The notes under the pieces were generated by a model, which saw nothing but the letters and a program-made list of their open reading frames with translations, was not told the origin of the DNA and made no database searches. DNA of 64,000 nt from a virus: IMG/VR virus record IMGVR_UViG_3300042308_001511, positions 124,001-188,000 of that record; one strand, 5' to 3'. A program made the translations under genes and the position numbers. Numbering within the stretch: the first letter of the stretch is position 1; every line of letters begins with the position of its first letter. Shown here one piece after another: positions 40,866 through 48,967 of the stretch.

Positions 40866-40870
40866 ACAGA

Positions 40871-40903
40871 CTATATATAAAAGAACCGAAAGCCGATATA
40901 TAC
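40871..40903. promoter_or_regulatory. Divergent pair of late-type boxes
   Basis: TATATATAG on the reverse strand (40871-40879) is 5 bases before the ATG at 40865. GATATATAC on the forward strand (40895-40903) is 4 bases before the ATG at 40908. Confidence 0.6.
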
Positions 40904-40907
40904 AAGC

Positions 40908-42248
40908 ATGAGTCAAAAATCGATAACAGACTTCCTAGCGGATGAGTACAAAGAGTTCGCAATGTACACAATTGAGGGTCGAGCCATACCATCCGTCATA
41001 GATGGTTTCAAGCCGACTGCCAGGAAGATAATACACGTAAGTGCCAACATTTGGCGAACTGGACAAGAGAAACCATTGAAGGTATTCCAACTTTCTGGTA
41101 AAGTGGCGTCGGATGCATTTTACCATCATGGATCTTCCAGTTTGGAAAACGCCATCATAACAATGGCACAGAAGTTTAAAAATAACGCTCCACTTCTTGA
41201 AGAGATAGGACAATTTGGATCTCTGAGATCTCCTCAGGCTGCGGCACCTCGATATATTGGAACCAAACTGAACAACAATTTCAGGTTACTCTACAAAGAC
41301 TTTGAACTACTCGACTTCAAAGAAGAGGAAGGTGAAGCGATTGAACCAAAATACTTTTTACCAATTATACCGACAGTATTGATTAATGGATCACAAGGTA
41401 TATCTGTTGGGTTCACTTCAAATGTATTGAACAGAGATGTGAAGGGTATAACAGATGCTTGTATTGATATATTGAAAGGTAAAGAACCAAGAGAAGTCAA
41501 ACCGTCACTCAATGAATTTACTGGTGAATTTACAAGAGATGTTGATAATCACAAAAGGTGGTTGATACGTGGTAAGTTTCAACGAGTAAATACTTCTACT
41601 ATTAGAATAACGGAATTACCACCATCATTGACATATGAGAAATATGAAGAGATTCTTGATGAATTATGTGAGAAAAAGAAGATTGTATCTTACGATGATA
41701 ATTGTGCTGACAACGTTGATTTTACTATAAAATTCACAAGATCTGACTTAGAATCATTAGACGATGAAAAAATTGTAAAGTTATTGAAACTTGAAGAGGC
41801 AGAAACGGAAGCCTTCTCTACTTTGGATGAGAATGGTAAACTTAAAATATTCAATAGTGCATCTGATATAATAAAATACTTTGTAGAATTCAGACTCAAC
41901 TACTATCATAAGAGGAAAGCATTCTTACTTGATAGAATGAATAAAGACCTCAAAATTCTTAGTAATAGAGGAAGATTCATCAAGGCAATACTCGATGAAA
42001 AGTTGAAGATAAACAATGTTCCTAAGGCAGAGATAGTAAAGGGTATAGAGTTACTCGGATTAGACCTGATAGAAGGAAACTATGATTACTTACTCAGGAT
42101 GCCAATCTACTCATTGACACAGGAACTTTTCGAGAAATTAAAAGCAGATTTCACTGCAAAAAAGGTAGAGATAAAGAAATTAGAAGAAACCGAACCTAAG
42201 GATATGTACTTAGACGACTTAGACGAGTTGAAAAGAAAGTTCAAATGA
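40908..42248 (+). CDS. Type II DNA topoisomerase medium subunit (gp52-type)
   Basis: The 446 residues match the breakage-reunion subunit. ITDFLADEYKEFAMYTIEGRAIPSVIDGFKPTARKI is followed by GKVASDAFYHHGSSSLENAI, then LRSPQAAAPRYIGTKL with the catalytic Tyr after Arg. Next come IPTVLINGSQGISVGF and a coiled-coil tail (KLEETEPKDMYLDDLDELKRK). It forms the heteromeric phage topoisomerase with the protein at 36809. It is coupled by ATGA to the next gene. Confidence 0.93.
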   Translation: MSQKSITDFLADEYKEFAMYTIEGRAIPSVIDGFKPTARKIIHVSANIWRTGQEKPLKVFQLSGKVASDAFYHHGSSSLENAIITMAQKFKNNAPLLEEIGQFGSLRSPQAAAPRYIGTKLNNNFRLLYKDFELLDFKEEEGEAIEPKYFLPIIPTVLINGSQGISVGFTSNVLNRDVKGITDACIDILKGKEPREVKPSLNEFTGEFTRDVDNHKRWLIRGKFQRVNTSTIRITELPPSLTYEKYEEILDELCEKKKIVSYDDNCADNVDFTIKFTRSDLESLDDEKIVKLLKLEEAETEAFSTLDENGKLKIFNSASDIIKYFVEFRLNYYHKRKAFLLDRMNKDLKILSNRGRFIKAILDEKLKINNVPKAEIVKGIELLGLDLIEGNYDYLLRMPIYSLTQELFEKLKADFTAKKVEIKKLEETEPKDMYLDDLDELKRKFK

Positions 42249-42592
42249 TGGCTGAAATGTGGACAATCATATCACATATAGAGTCTCCATTTATGGAGGA
42301 AGGTTCAATAATATTTGAGATGCAGGATTCTTATTGGTACCTCGAAGCAGATCCTTACAAAATACGAGAGGTTGTGAATATGCCATCTTATATTGTTTCG
42401 GATTGGCTTTGGGCTAACAGGAAACCACTTGATGAGAAAACGATCGAATCACATATAATTCGAAAAGAGGCCGAAGCCAAATATGACTCAATGCAAGCCA
42501 AACCTGGAAGTCCGAGTCTTATATTAGAAAGTCTTAGAGCATTGAAGAGGGACCTTTTGATTGGTCTGGTGTTAAGAAACGATTCTGAATAA
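42245..42592 (+). CDS. Hypothetical protein coupled to topoisomerase gene
   Basis: The 115 residues start MMAEMWTIISHIESPFMEEG. They include DSYWYLEADPYKIREVV and a helical C-terminus (SLILESLRALKRDLLIGL). ATGA overlap with the gp52-like gene suggests joint expression. No domain is recognised. Confidence 0.55.
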   Translation: MMAEMWTIISHIESPFMEEGSIIFEMQDSYWYLEADPYKIREVVNMPSYIVSDWLWANRKPLDEKTIESHIIRKEAEAKYDSMQAKPGSPSLILESLRALKRDLLIGLVLRNDSE

Positions 42593-42621
42593 TAATATAT
42601 ACAAAAAACTTTTATATTGAG

Positions 42622-42882
42622 ATGAAACACTTAAATTCGTACAAAACCTTCGAGAATATGGAAAGAGATAGTATGCAAAGAGACATTTGCGACAGATGTG
42701 AGCAACCTCCTATAAATAATACTACAATAATGAGTAAGTTCAACACGCAAGTAATCTGTATGCCGTGCAAAAAAAAAGAGATGAAACACACTAAATACGA
42801 AGACGCGTGTAAAGCAGAAAAGCAAGCAAATGATAAAGGTGATTATAACTTCAAAGGGATAGGAAAGCCAGATGATTTATAA
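42622..42882 (+). CDS. Tagged zinc-ribbon protein
   Basis: The 86 residues begin MKHLNSYKTFENMERDS (tag). A CDRCEQ pair and a CMPCKKKE pair 24 residues apart form a zinc-binding ribbon. The tail is Lys-rich with EDACKAEKQANDKGDYNF. AATATATAC lies 19 bases upstream. It overlaps the next tagged gene by TAATG. Likely a small packaged DNA- or protein-binding factor. Confidence 0.65.
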   Translation: MKHLNSYKTFENMERDSMQRDICDRCEQPPINNTTIMSKFNTQVICMPCKKKEMKHTKYEDACKAEKQANDKGDYNFKGIGKPDDL

Positions 42883-43424
42883 TGAGATACATTAAGCTTT
42901 ACGAAGAGTTCGGACACGACGAGATTTACGACGTGATGATGTCCATATGCGATACTGTCTCTTTTAAAGAGTCGGATGTTTACCCTTCCACCGAAAGTAT
43001 CAGGGTCTACGAGACATCTGAACCCGTAGAGTTCGATCCTAATCAATATGAGGAATACCTGGAGGGTTGGACTATCAGACGCTTCATAATTGCTAATTGG
43101 GTTGTAATAGGCGGTAAAAATATTATTGCTTTCATAAAGGGAGACTATAAAGAGGCTAGTATATCCTGGTTGAAAGAAGTATATGGGAATCTAAAACCAA
43201 AGGAGCAAGATGGTAATATCTATTATAGAGATGGTGAAAGCGAACCTTTATTTTACTATTACAAATACAACACCGGGTACTACTACGTCAACCATAAAAG
43301 AATTTGGTCACTTTTTGAATATTTCGGTCTAAAAAAAGATGAAATAAGGAAATTGATAAGTGTTTGGCTTAGAGATATCTATAATTTAAGTGAACTCGCA
43401 CCTGATCCAAAATATTATATGTAG
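42882..43424 (+). CDS. Tagged protein, paralogue of gene at 34435
   Basis: The 180 residues start MRYIKLYEEFGHDEIYDVMM and follow the other copy closely through FIKGDYKEASISWLKEVYG. They then diverge in the Tyr-rich C-terminal part (FYYYKYNTGYYYVNHKR). The 5' 70 bases of the two genes are nearly identical, so the duplication is fairly recent. The pair brackets the topoisomerase/kinase region. Function unknown; packaged-protein candidate. Confidence 0.6.
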   Translation: MRYIKLYEEFGHDEIYDVMMSICDTVSFKESDVYPSTESIRVYETSEPVEFDPNQYEEYLEGWTIRRFIIANWVVIGGKNIIAFIKGDYKEASISWLKEVYGNLKPKEQDGNIYYRDGESEPLFYYYKYNTGYYYVNHKRIWSLFEYFGLKKDEIRKLISVWLRDIYNLSELAPDPKYYM

Positions 43425-43446
43425 AAAAAGAAGTCTGCAATAAACA

Positions 43447-44070
43447 ATGACTAACATTTTTCCATATCTTTACCGAATGGAAAACAGATTCACTGCAAAG
43501 ATGGAGCCAATAACACGAGCTCTAATACTTACAAACATACTCATATTCATCATCGAACTCGTACTAAGTTCATACGGAATGGAATCGTGGTTCAAACCAT
43601 TAATATTCGATTGTGCCAACATATTACCTCATCAGTTTATCACTTACCAGTTCTTACATAATAGTATAAACCATCTCTACAACAACCTGATTGTACTATA
43701 CTTTTTCGGACCCGCTTGTGAGAGGTTCTTAGGAAAGACTAAGTTCATATTATTATACCTATTATTCGGTGTGATTGCAGTATTTTCACATATGTTACTT
43801 AGTGGTCGTAGCGACACCATAGTCGGTGCATCTGGATCTATATTTGGCATAGTCGCACTTTTCACACTGATAGAAAAATCCTACTTGTACATTAGAGAAC
43901 GAAAAATCCTACCTATCGCTGCAATATCATTCATACTAATAGCAATGGAACTTCCACATATATTTGATCATGATAAAATTGGACATATGGCACATATGGG
44001 TGGTGTCGTATCGGGTGTGATAACATACTTTGTATTTAGGCCTAAAAAAGATTCAGAGTTTCCTGAATAG
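43447..44070 (+). CDS. Rhomboid-family intramembrane serine protease
   Basis: The 207 residues have about six membrane helices. Active-site features are all present: the HNSINHLYNN segment on the second helix (His/Asn of the oxyanion region), Ser129 in VGASGSIFG, and His183 in HMAHMGG. The tail is short and polar (RPKKDSEFPE). It would cut membrane-anchored substrates in the host inner membrane. Rhomboids are rarely seen in phage genomes. A second ATG at 43477 is possible. It follows tagged genes but has no tag itself. Confidence 0.85.
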   Translation: MTNIFPYLYRMENRFTAKMEPITRALILTNILIFIIELVLSSYGMESWFKPLIFDCANILPHQFITYQFLHNSINHLYNNLIVLYFFGPACERFLGKTKFILLYLLFGVIAVFSHMLLSGRSDTIVGASGSIFGIVALFTLIEKSYLYIRERKILPIAAISFILIAMELPHIFDHDKIGHMAHMGGVVSGVITYFVFRPKKDSEFPE

Positions 44071-44078
44071 TATTTCTA

Positions 44079-45059
44079 CTATATTTTTTTACCGAAACTA
44101 TCAAATGAATGTATCCTTCCGTATGTCTTTGATTCGAAAGAAGGACTTAGAGTTCTTCCTTTTCTTTTTGTGGCTCTATCGATATTAAATTTATCCATCT
44201 CTTCGTGGTAACCTTTCCAGAAATCTTGTATCTCTTTATTGAAAAATGCCTTAACTGAATCTACTGCATTTCTGTATATCTCAGGCATTTTTTTAAAACC
44301 ATTTATCATTTTTATAAATGGCCAAGTACATATAAACAACGCTACAGCTGATATTTTTTTAGCTTTTCCACCTGAACTCTCCATAAGTCGGGAAACCTTC
44401 TCTGCAAATTCAGAAAACCACTTAACACCAGATTTTTTGGCATCTATTATTGATTTTTTGATAGATTCATAACTCTTAGAAACCCATCCTTTCATCTGTG
44501 TAATTTTTTCCCTAGTAGAAATAAAGAACGACTCTATTTTAGAAGTTATGTCGGTAAAAAGTTTCTGACAAGCGGTTTTGAATTCTGCTATCTTTTCTTT
44601 TGATGCCTCTATAGCATTGAATATAGTAATCTTTGTGTTGTCATATACTTCAGAAACCTTTGTTTTGAATGCATCATAACCATTTGATAATGCTTTACCT
44701 GCGGCAGATAAGCCTTGACTAACTTTGTTTTTGATATCTTTGAAGAAATTACCTATAGATTCCCATGCATTTTTAGCCAATTCTTTACCTTTATTCCACA
44801 TATCTGAACCTTTAGACTTTACTTTATCTAAATTCTGTTTGAAACTATCCCAACCATCAACGGCTTTATCTTTGGCACCAGTGAATAAATTTTTTGTTTT
44901 GGCTATTGTTTTACCAATAAAACTGCCCAATCCTTCATTCATACCATTCTCGAAACCCATTATAAGAATTTTTCTATCCTCTGATGATATTGACTCGTCA
45001 AGTCTGTAGACTTTGTCGTATATGTCTTGTATAGTTGATTTGAAAACTTGAAATTCCAT
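44079..45059 (-). CDS. Long amphipathic-repeat protein
   Basis: The 326 residues consist mostly of imperfect 11-residue-like amphipathic helices (GWDSFKQNLDKVKSKGSDMW, NAWESIGNFFKDIKNKVSQ, YESIKKSIIDAKKSGVKWF), as in LEA/apolipoprotein-type or pore proteins. One hydrophobic stretch ISAVALFICTWPFIKMI lies near residue 245. The tail is basic (RATKRKGRTLSPSFESK). The start MEFQVFKSTIQDIYDK only weakly recalls the tag. It may line the head interior or interact with membranes during DNA entry. Inference only. Confidence 0.55.
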   Translation of the reverse strand: MEFQVFKSTIQDIYDKVYRLDESISSEDRKILIMGFENGMNEGLGSFIGKTIAKTKNLFTGAKDKAVDGWDSFKQNLDKVKSKGSDMWNKGKELAKNAWESIGNFFKDIKNKVSQGLSAAGKALSNGYDAFKTKVSEVYDNTKITIFNAIEASKEKIAEFKTACQKLFTDITSKIESFFISTREKITQMKGWVSKSYESIKKSIIDAKKSGVKWFSEFAEKVSRLMESSGGKAKKISAVALFICTWPFIKMINGFKKMPEIYRNAVDSVKAFFNKEIQDFWKGYHEEMDKFNIDRATKRKGRTLSPSFESKTYGRIHSFDSFGKKI

Positions 45060-45134
45060 TATAAATAAGTTTTGTTTTTTTGTATATATTAATTTCTGAT
45101 GGTATTTAATGCAACATCATGATATAAAGATATA

Positions 45135-45872
45135 TTATTTGTTCCCTCTTAAAAAATCTTTGAATTTATCTACTCCTTCTTTTATAGATTCGAATATTCC
45201 AAAGTGTGTAGAGAATGATTTCCACTCTTTTTTGTAGCCATCTTTTGTTTCGTCTTTTTCGTCTTGTAAGTACTGCCAATTACCACTTAGTATCTTTGGT
45301 GTTTTGAATCCGAAAAAATTGAGTACTTCTTTTTCTAATTCAATTGATTCTTTACCGTTCCAGTTGTGTCCTACTGCGATTACTCCGGCTTCTTTATCTT
45401 TTAGTAAATTTGATTCACCTAATGTGGTATGTCTGTTTTCGATCCATGTTAATCTTTCAATCAATGTTGAATATACTGCGTTCATTTTACCCCATCTGAT
45501 AGATCCGAAGAATATTACTATTTCTGCGTCGAGTATTGCGTTTGCAACTTTATGCATTTCATCCGTAGGATTATTTATCGATGCCCAACATCTTATTTGT
45601 CCGGTTGGATTCTTCTTTCTATCTTTCAGAATTGCATCTTTTATACCACAGTGGTTTCCACCGTGTGTTGATACGTTTCCTTCACACGGAAATATTTTTA
45701 GTCTGGATACGTTTATAATTTCTACTGATTTTATATGTTTTGTTAATTCGTTAGCAAGTAGTGACGATTTTGGTTGTTCTTCTAAACCTTCCCATCTATT
45801 AGAAGTTGTAAGTAACAATACTTTTTTGTCACATTTTGATAAGTAATCAATTAGTTTTTTGTAATTCATCAT
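45135..45872 (-). CDS. NAD(P)H-dependent FMN reductase-like flavodoxin-fold protein
   Basis: The 245 residues fit a flavodoxin-like fold: KKVLLLTTSNRWEGLEEQPKSS (phosphate loop region), NVSRLKIFPCEGNVSTHGG, AILDAEIVIFFGSIRWGKMNAVYSTLIERLTW and AGVIAVGHNWNGKESIELE. Such proteins reduce flavin or quinone-like substrates with NAD(P)H. The box AATATATAG 3 bases before the first ATG fixes the start at 45872. It is downstream of a coiled-coil gene on the same strand. Confidence 0.75.
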   Translation of the reverse strand: MMNYKKLIDYLSKCDKKVLLLTTSNRWEGLEEQPKSSLLANELTKHIKSVEIINVSRLKIFPCEGNVSTHGGNHCGIKDAILKDRKKNPTGQIRCWASINNPTDEMHKVANAILDAEIVIFFGSIRWGKMNAVYSTLIERLTWIENRHTTLGESNLLKDKEAGVIAVGHNWNGKESIELEKEVLNFFGFKTPKILSGNWQYLQDEKDETKDGYKKEWKSFSTHFGIFESIKEGVDKFKDFLRGNK

Positions 45873-45875
45873 TTT

Positions 45876-45884
45876 CTATATATT
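45876..45884 (-). promoter_or_regulatory. Late-type promoter box AATATATAG
   Basis: Reverse strand, 3 bases before the ATG at 45872; overlaps the end of the upstream coiled-coil gene. Confidence 0.55.
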
Positions 45885-46780
45885 TACAATAATGATTCTA
45901 TTTTTGATAGCATCTCGTTTAATTTGTTTGTATAGAATGATGGATCTCTTCTGTATGTTTCCGTTGATGTGTATGAACCTGAATTTATTATGGATCCTGA
46001 GTATTCCATAAATTCGAACAGTATTGATCTTATTGATGAATCTTTGTTGTTAGACTCTTCTTTGAATAATTTGGATTCTTTCTCATCGAGTTCTTTTTCC
46101 CTTTTTGATAAAATCAACATATCTTCTTCAATCTTCTTCTTCATCTCTTTGTACTTTGCATCTGTCTTTTCGGTTGTACTCAATATATGTAAGTCTATTT
46201 TGTTTGCTTCCTCTTTTAGTTCTGCTTCCCTAATGTCTAGTTTTTCTGACTTATCAGTTAACTCTTTTGTTTTTTGGTCTAATTTTTCGGATTTTTTAGA
46301 AATAAGATTGTACTCTGTTTTTGTTTCTTTGTCTCTTCTTTCTGCTTTGGCCATTAGTTCATCGGCCTGTTCTTTTATTGAGTTGACTTCTGCCATTTTC
46401 TTCTCAATCTCTTTCTCTTTTTTGAATAAGATGGTGTCTTTTTCTTCTAATTGTTTTTCTTTAACACTATCAACATTTGTTACAACACTTTCTCCTACAC
46501 TACTAAGTATCATTTCTTCTATAAAAGGTATTAATTTTTTACCTAATTGTGCAGGTTGTGGCATTTTGTTGGATCTCATATAAGAGAGTAGTTCTGCTTT
46601 CCAATCTACTACTTCAAAGAATTCTGGATTATTATCTACTATGTCTCTATCGATTGGTATAACCTCGTTTTTGACTTTATAGTTGTATTCTTCCAGTATT
46701 GTACCTGACTTTAGTATAAATATCTTTTTGTCTGGAGATACGTACTGAAACTCACTTATTAGTTTGTGCTTTGCTTTCAT
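45884..46780 (-). CDS. Coiled-coil protein
   Basis: The 298 residues have a small folded N-terminal part (MKAKHKLISEFQYVSPDKKIF, GTILEEYNYKVKNEVIP). A long heptad-rich region runs from about 105 to 245 (EKEIEKKMAEVNSIKEQAD, KLDQKTKELTDKSEKLDIRE, KREKELDEKESKLF). A polar C-terminal segment with GSYTSTETYRRDPSFYTNKL follows. Likely a structural spacer, scaffold or tail-associated protein. No family-specific motif. Confidence 0.6.
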   Translation of the reverse strand: MKAKHKLISEFQYVSPDKKIFILKSGTILEEYNYKVKNEVIPIDRDIVDNNPEFFEVVDWKAELLSYMRSNKMPQPAQLGKKLIPFIEEMILSSVGESVVTNVDSVKEKQLEEKDTILFKKEKEIEKKMAEVNSIKEQADELMAKAERRDKETKTEYNLISKKSEKLDQKTKELTDKSEKLDIREAELKEEANKIDLHILSTTEKTDAKYKEMKKKIEEDMLILSKREKELDEKESKLFKEESNNKDSSIRSILFEFMEYSGSIINSGSYTSTETYRRDPSFYTNKLNEMLSKIESLL

Positions 46781-46839
46781 AATAAAAAAAATTGTTTTTT
46801 TTCGTATTTCTTTATATATTAGTGCTAAACTCTTTCACT

Positions 46840-47067
46840 ATGTTGAATAATAACTTTATGCACAAAGGAGATAAACTAATATGTACAAAAGAAGTACGTA
46901 ACTACTTAGGTTGGTTACTTTTCGAGAAAGGTAAAGAGTATGATGTATTGTATGTAGATCATAATGATATTAAAGTGATGGTTTGTATTAACCATACACT
47001 CTATGGTAATGAGTATAACTCTTTCCCAATTGAATGGGTAAGAGAACATTTCGTGCACAAAAAATAG
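46840..47067 (+). CDS. Small beta-barrel-like protein
   Basis: The 76 residues from the ATG at 46840 (MLNNNFMHKGDKLICTKEV; ATG 46858 also possible) alternate strands (GWLLFEKGKEYDVLYVDHNDIKVMVCI) and end FPIEWVREHFVHKK. It is similar in layout to the next gene product (RFKRGDRVRYKKFGNFVIID). Probably a small SH3-like fold. First gene in a run of six forward genes. Confidence 0.55.
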   Translation: MLNNNFMHKGDKLICTKEVRNYLGWLLFEKGKEYDVLYVDHNDIKVMVCINHTLYGNEYNSFPIEWVREHFVHKK

Positions 47068-47077
47068 AGCCTATGGC

Positions 47078-47299
47078 TTGGAAGAAATTGAGTTTGAGGC
47101 GATATGCGTCAGGACATACTTCTGTGAGAAGATGGGAGGAACAGTAAGGTTCAAAAGGGGTGACCGTGTGAGATACAAAAAGTTTGGTAACTTCGTTATA
47201 ATAGACGGGTGTCTGGACGTGTTCAAAACACAGTTCGAGAGGTACTTCAAAGACGTGTCGGATTTGAGAGAGGAAAGGATTAACGAGATACTTGATTGA
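47078..47299 (+). CDS. Small beta-barrel-like protein with recurring C-terminal motif, TTG start
   Basis: The frame opens at TTG 47078; no upstream ATG exists in this frame before a stop. The first internal ATG would remove 18 residues. The 73-residue product has strands (EAICVRTYFCEKMGGTVRFKRG) and ends LREERINEILD. It parallels the preceding gene. The TTG start is odd here and could also reflect a sequencing slip. Confidence 0.5.
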   Translation: MEEIEFEAICVRTYFCEKMGGTVRFKRGDRVRYKKFGNFVIIDGCLDVFKTQFERYFKDVSDLREERINEILD

Positions 47300-47300
47300 T

Positions 47301-47972
47301 ATGAACTATGAATTTTTGAGCGTGGAAGATATGGTCATTGCTGTGTCGGATACGCTTTCCTTCGTATGTAGGGGAATAACGAACACGGTTGATGGGCAGA
47401 CGCTCAGGTTCTACGACCGTGAGCTCGTCGTCATTGGTAAAGAGAAGGCGATTGCGAAGCGTGTCTTCTACGTTCCGGATCAACACGCTGGTAAGGTCAC
47501 ACGTATGAGAAGGGTGACTACAGGTGAGGAGTACGACCGTGACGTTAAGTGTTGGAGGAAGGTTATCCCAGATCGAGAGATTTACAGCGGTGGGTATATG
47601 GACGTCAGTACAACCAAAGAGCTCAACTTCGGCTACTACACCAAAACCACAAAGACTGACCACGTCAGCATAGGTATCTGGTCTGCCAGTTATGGCATAC
47701 AGAAGGATCAATTGAGGAGTGCACTAACTGAGTTCATCGGAGGACTATCCAAAAGTAAGAGGAAGACACTTAGTAGAGCGATTATCAAATATCAGAACAG
47801 ACTTGAACTCTTCAAAAGACTATGTAAGATATTCAGGATAACAGTTCCAGTCGAAGTCGGACAGAAGCGAGTAGAGATGTCGTTCTACGGTGTCGAGTCG
47901 ATACCGACAAAGGAGGAGGAAAGAGATAGAATAATAGCGGACATAATAAGTTCGAAACGAATAATAGAATAG
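47301..47972 (+). CDS. Hypothetical protein
   Basis: The 223 residues start MNYEFLSVEDMVIAVSDT, one base after the previous stop. A strand-rich first half (RELVVIGKEKAIAKRVFYVPD, WRKVIPDREIYSGGYMDV) is followed by basic helices (LSKSKRKTLSRAIIKYQNRL) and a charged end ERDRIIADIISSKRIIE. G/C-rich codons compared with flanking genes. No domain recognised. Confidence 0.55.
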   Translation: MNYEFLSVEDMVIAVSDTLSFVCRGITNTVDGQTLRFYDRELVVIGKEKAIAKRVFYVPDQHAGKVTRMRRVTTGEEYDRDVKCWRKVIPDREIYSGGYMDVSTTKELNFGYYTKTTKTDHVSIGIWSASYGIQKDQLRSALTEFIGGLSKSKRKTLSRAIIKYQNRLELFKRLCKIFRITVPVEVGQKRVEMSFYGVESIPTKEEERDRIIADIISSKRIIE

Positions 47973-47973
47973 T

Positions 47974-48738
47974 ATGGAAGGAACTGGTAAACTCAGAATG
48001 AGTGATAGCTACATATTCGGCTGGAATAGCAGAATATATGAGGCACCCAAGGATATGAACGTTATGGTATCTGCTGTTTACACGAACGGTACTGGTATAG
48101 ATGTGAAAATAAGACCGAATATCAGTAATGGTATGATAACGCCATCGATGGGTGAAACAACCGATGAGGTTCTTTTGGACCCACCGGTGAAATACAAAAT
48201 TGTGTTCTCGGTGTCGAAGGATTGTATAGAAGAGTTCGACGAGATAATGAATATGTTGTTGGAACGAAATTTCGACAACGAGGTCTGGAAGAATTCAAAA
48301 AAGAAAGAGACTGTGGTTACTACTAAATCAGTGGTAAAGACTCAGACGGATCACAGGATAGGTAAGGTCGATTATGTACGTTACGAGTGGAAAATGATTG
48401 GATCTCTTTCTGAGGTTATGGCACTATGTTATATTATAGAGAGTTCGGTTGATATATTTGGTAAGTGCTGGGGTGTGACCGAGGATGGTGAGAAGGTTTG
48501 TCAGATGAAGTATCCGATTGGAAGTATTGTATGTGTGGATAACGACAAGTCTACCGATTTCCTGGTATTGGATTGGCACTTCGACCTGTTGAGTCCAAAT
48601 TTCCATCATAGTTATGATGTGGTTTCCATAGTTGAGAAACCGGGTTCAGCGGTTGTTGGTTATGACAGGAGACAGATTGTGAATGAGAGTAGAATTTCGT
48701 GGTCGAGGAACAGTAGAATTGATGACATATTAGAATGA
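47974..48738 (+). CDS. Hypothetical protein with recurring C-terminal motif
   Basis: The 254-residue product starts MEGTGKLRMSDSYIFGWNSR. It has two strand-helix units (VKYKIVFSVSKDCIEEFDEIM and VDYVRYEWKMIGSLSEVMALC) with similar spacing, perhaps an internal repeat. A C-terminal barrel-like part has YPIGSIVCVDNDKSTDFLVLDW. It ends WSRNSRIDDILE. ATGA overlap with the next gene. Confidence 0.55.
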   Translation: MEGTGKLRMSDSYIFGWNSRIYEAPKDMNVMVSAVYTNGTGIDVKIRPNISNGMITPSMGETTDEVLLDPPVKYKIVFSVSKDCIEEFDEIMNMLLERNFDNEVWKNSKKKETVVTTKSVVKTQTDHRIGKVDYVRYEWKMIGSLSEVMALCYIIESSVDIFGKCWGVTEDGEKVCQMKYPIGSIVCVDNDKSTDFLVLDWHFDLLSPNFHHSYDVVSIVEKPGSAVVGYDRRQIVNESRISWSRNSRIDDILE

Positions 48739-48950
48739 GTATCTACGATAGCTACGATGCTAATAAACTTAGTTGGTCTAAATTGACTGAGGAGGTGTTC
48801 TATAACGGCGTTCCGTTGGGTATGACGATGGAACAACTGGCAGACTATAAGGTTATGACCGGCGGTGGAAACATATTGACTATAATAATGGATAGGTATT
48901 ATGAGGTTTTACCGGATTGGCGTAATGGTAGGCTTGACGAGATACTTTAA
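48735..48950 (+). CDS. Small hypothetical protein with recurring C-terminal motif
   Basis: The 71 residues (MSIYDSYDANKLSWSKLTEE, then GVPLGMTMEQLADYKVM) end DWRNGRLDEIL. It is coupled to the previous gene by ATGA. The GMTMEQLADYKVMTGGGN segment looks helical. Function unknown. Confidence 0.55.
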   Translation: MSIYDSYDANKLSWSKLTEEVFYNGVPLGMTMEQLADYKVMTGGGNILTIIMDRYYEVLPDWRNGRLDEIL

Positions 48951-48956
48951 TTTTAC

Positions 48957-48964
48957 TATATTTG
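48957..48964 (+). promoter_or_regulatory. Bacteroidota-type -7 box TATATTTG
   Basis: Three bases before the ATG at 48968, so a leaderless mRNA is expected. Confidence 0.6.
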
Positions 48965-48967
48965 CTT

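Noticed and set aside
45304-46583. Forward Ser/Phe-rich ORFs opposite the FMN-reductase and coiled-coil genes
   Set aside because: Ser/Phe-rich composition arises from reading A/G-rich helical coding DNA backwards; no promoter box or coupling.
47073-47147. ATG reading frame upstream of the TTG-started gene
   Set aside because: It ends after about 24 codons and is not like the neighbouring family; the TTG frame matches the preceding paralogue and carries the C-terminal motif.
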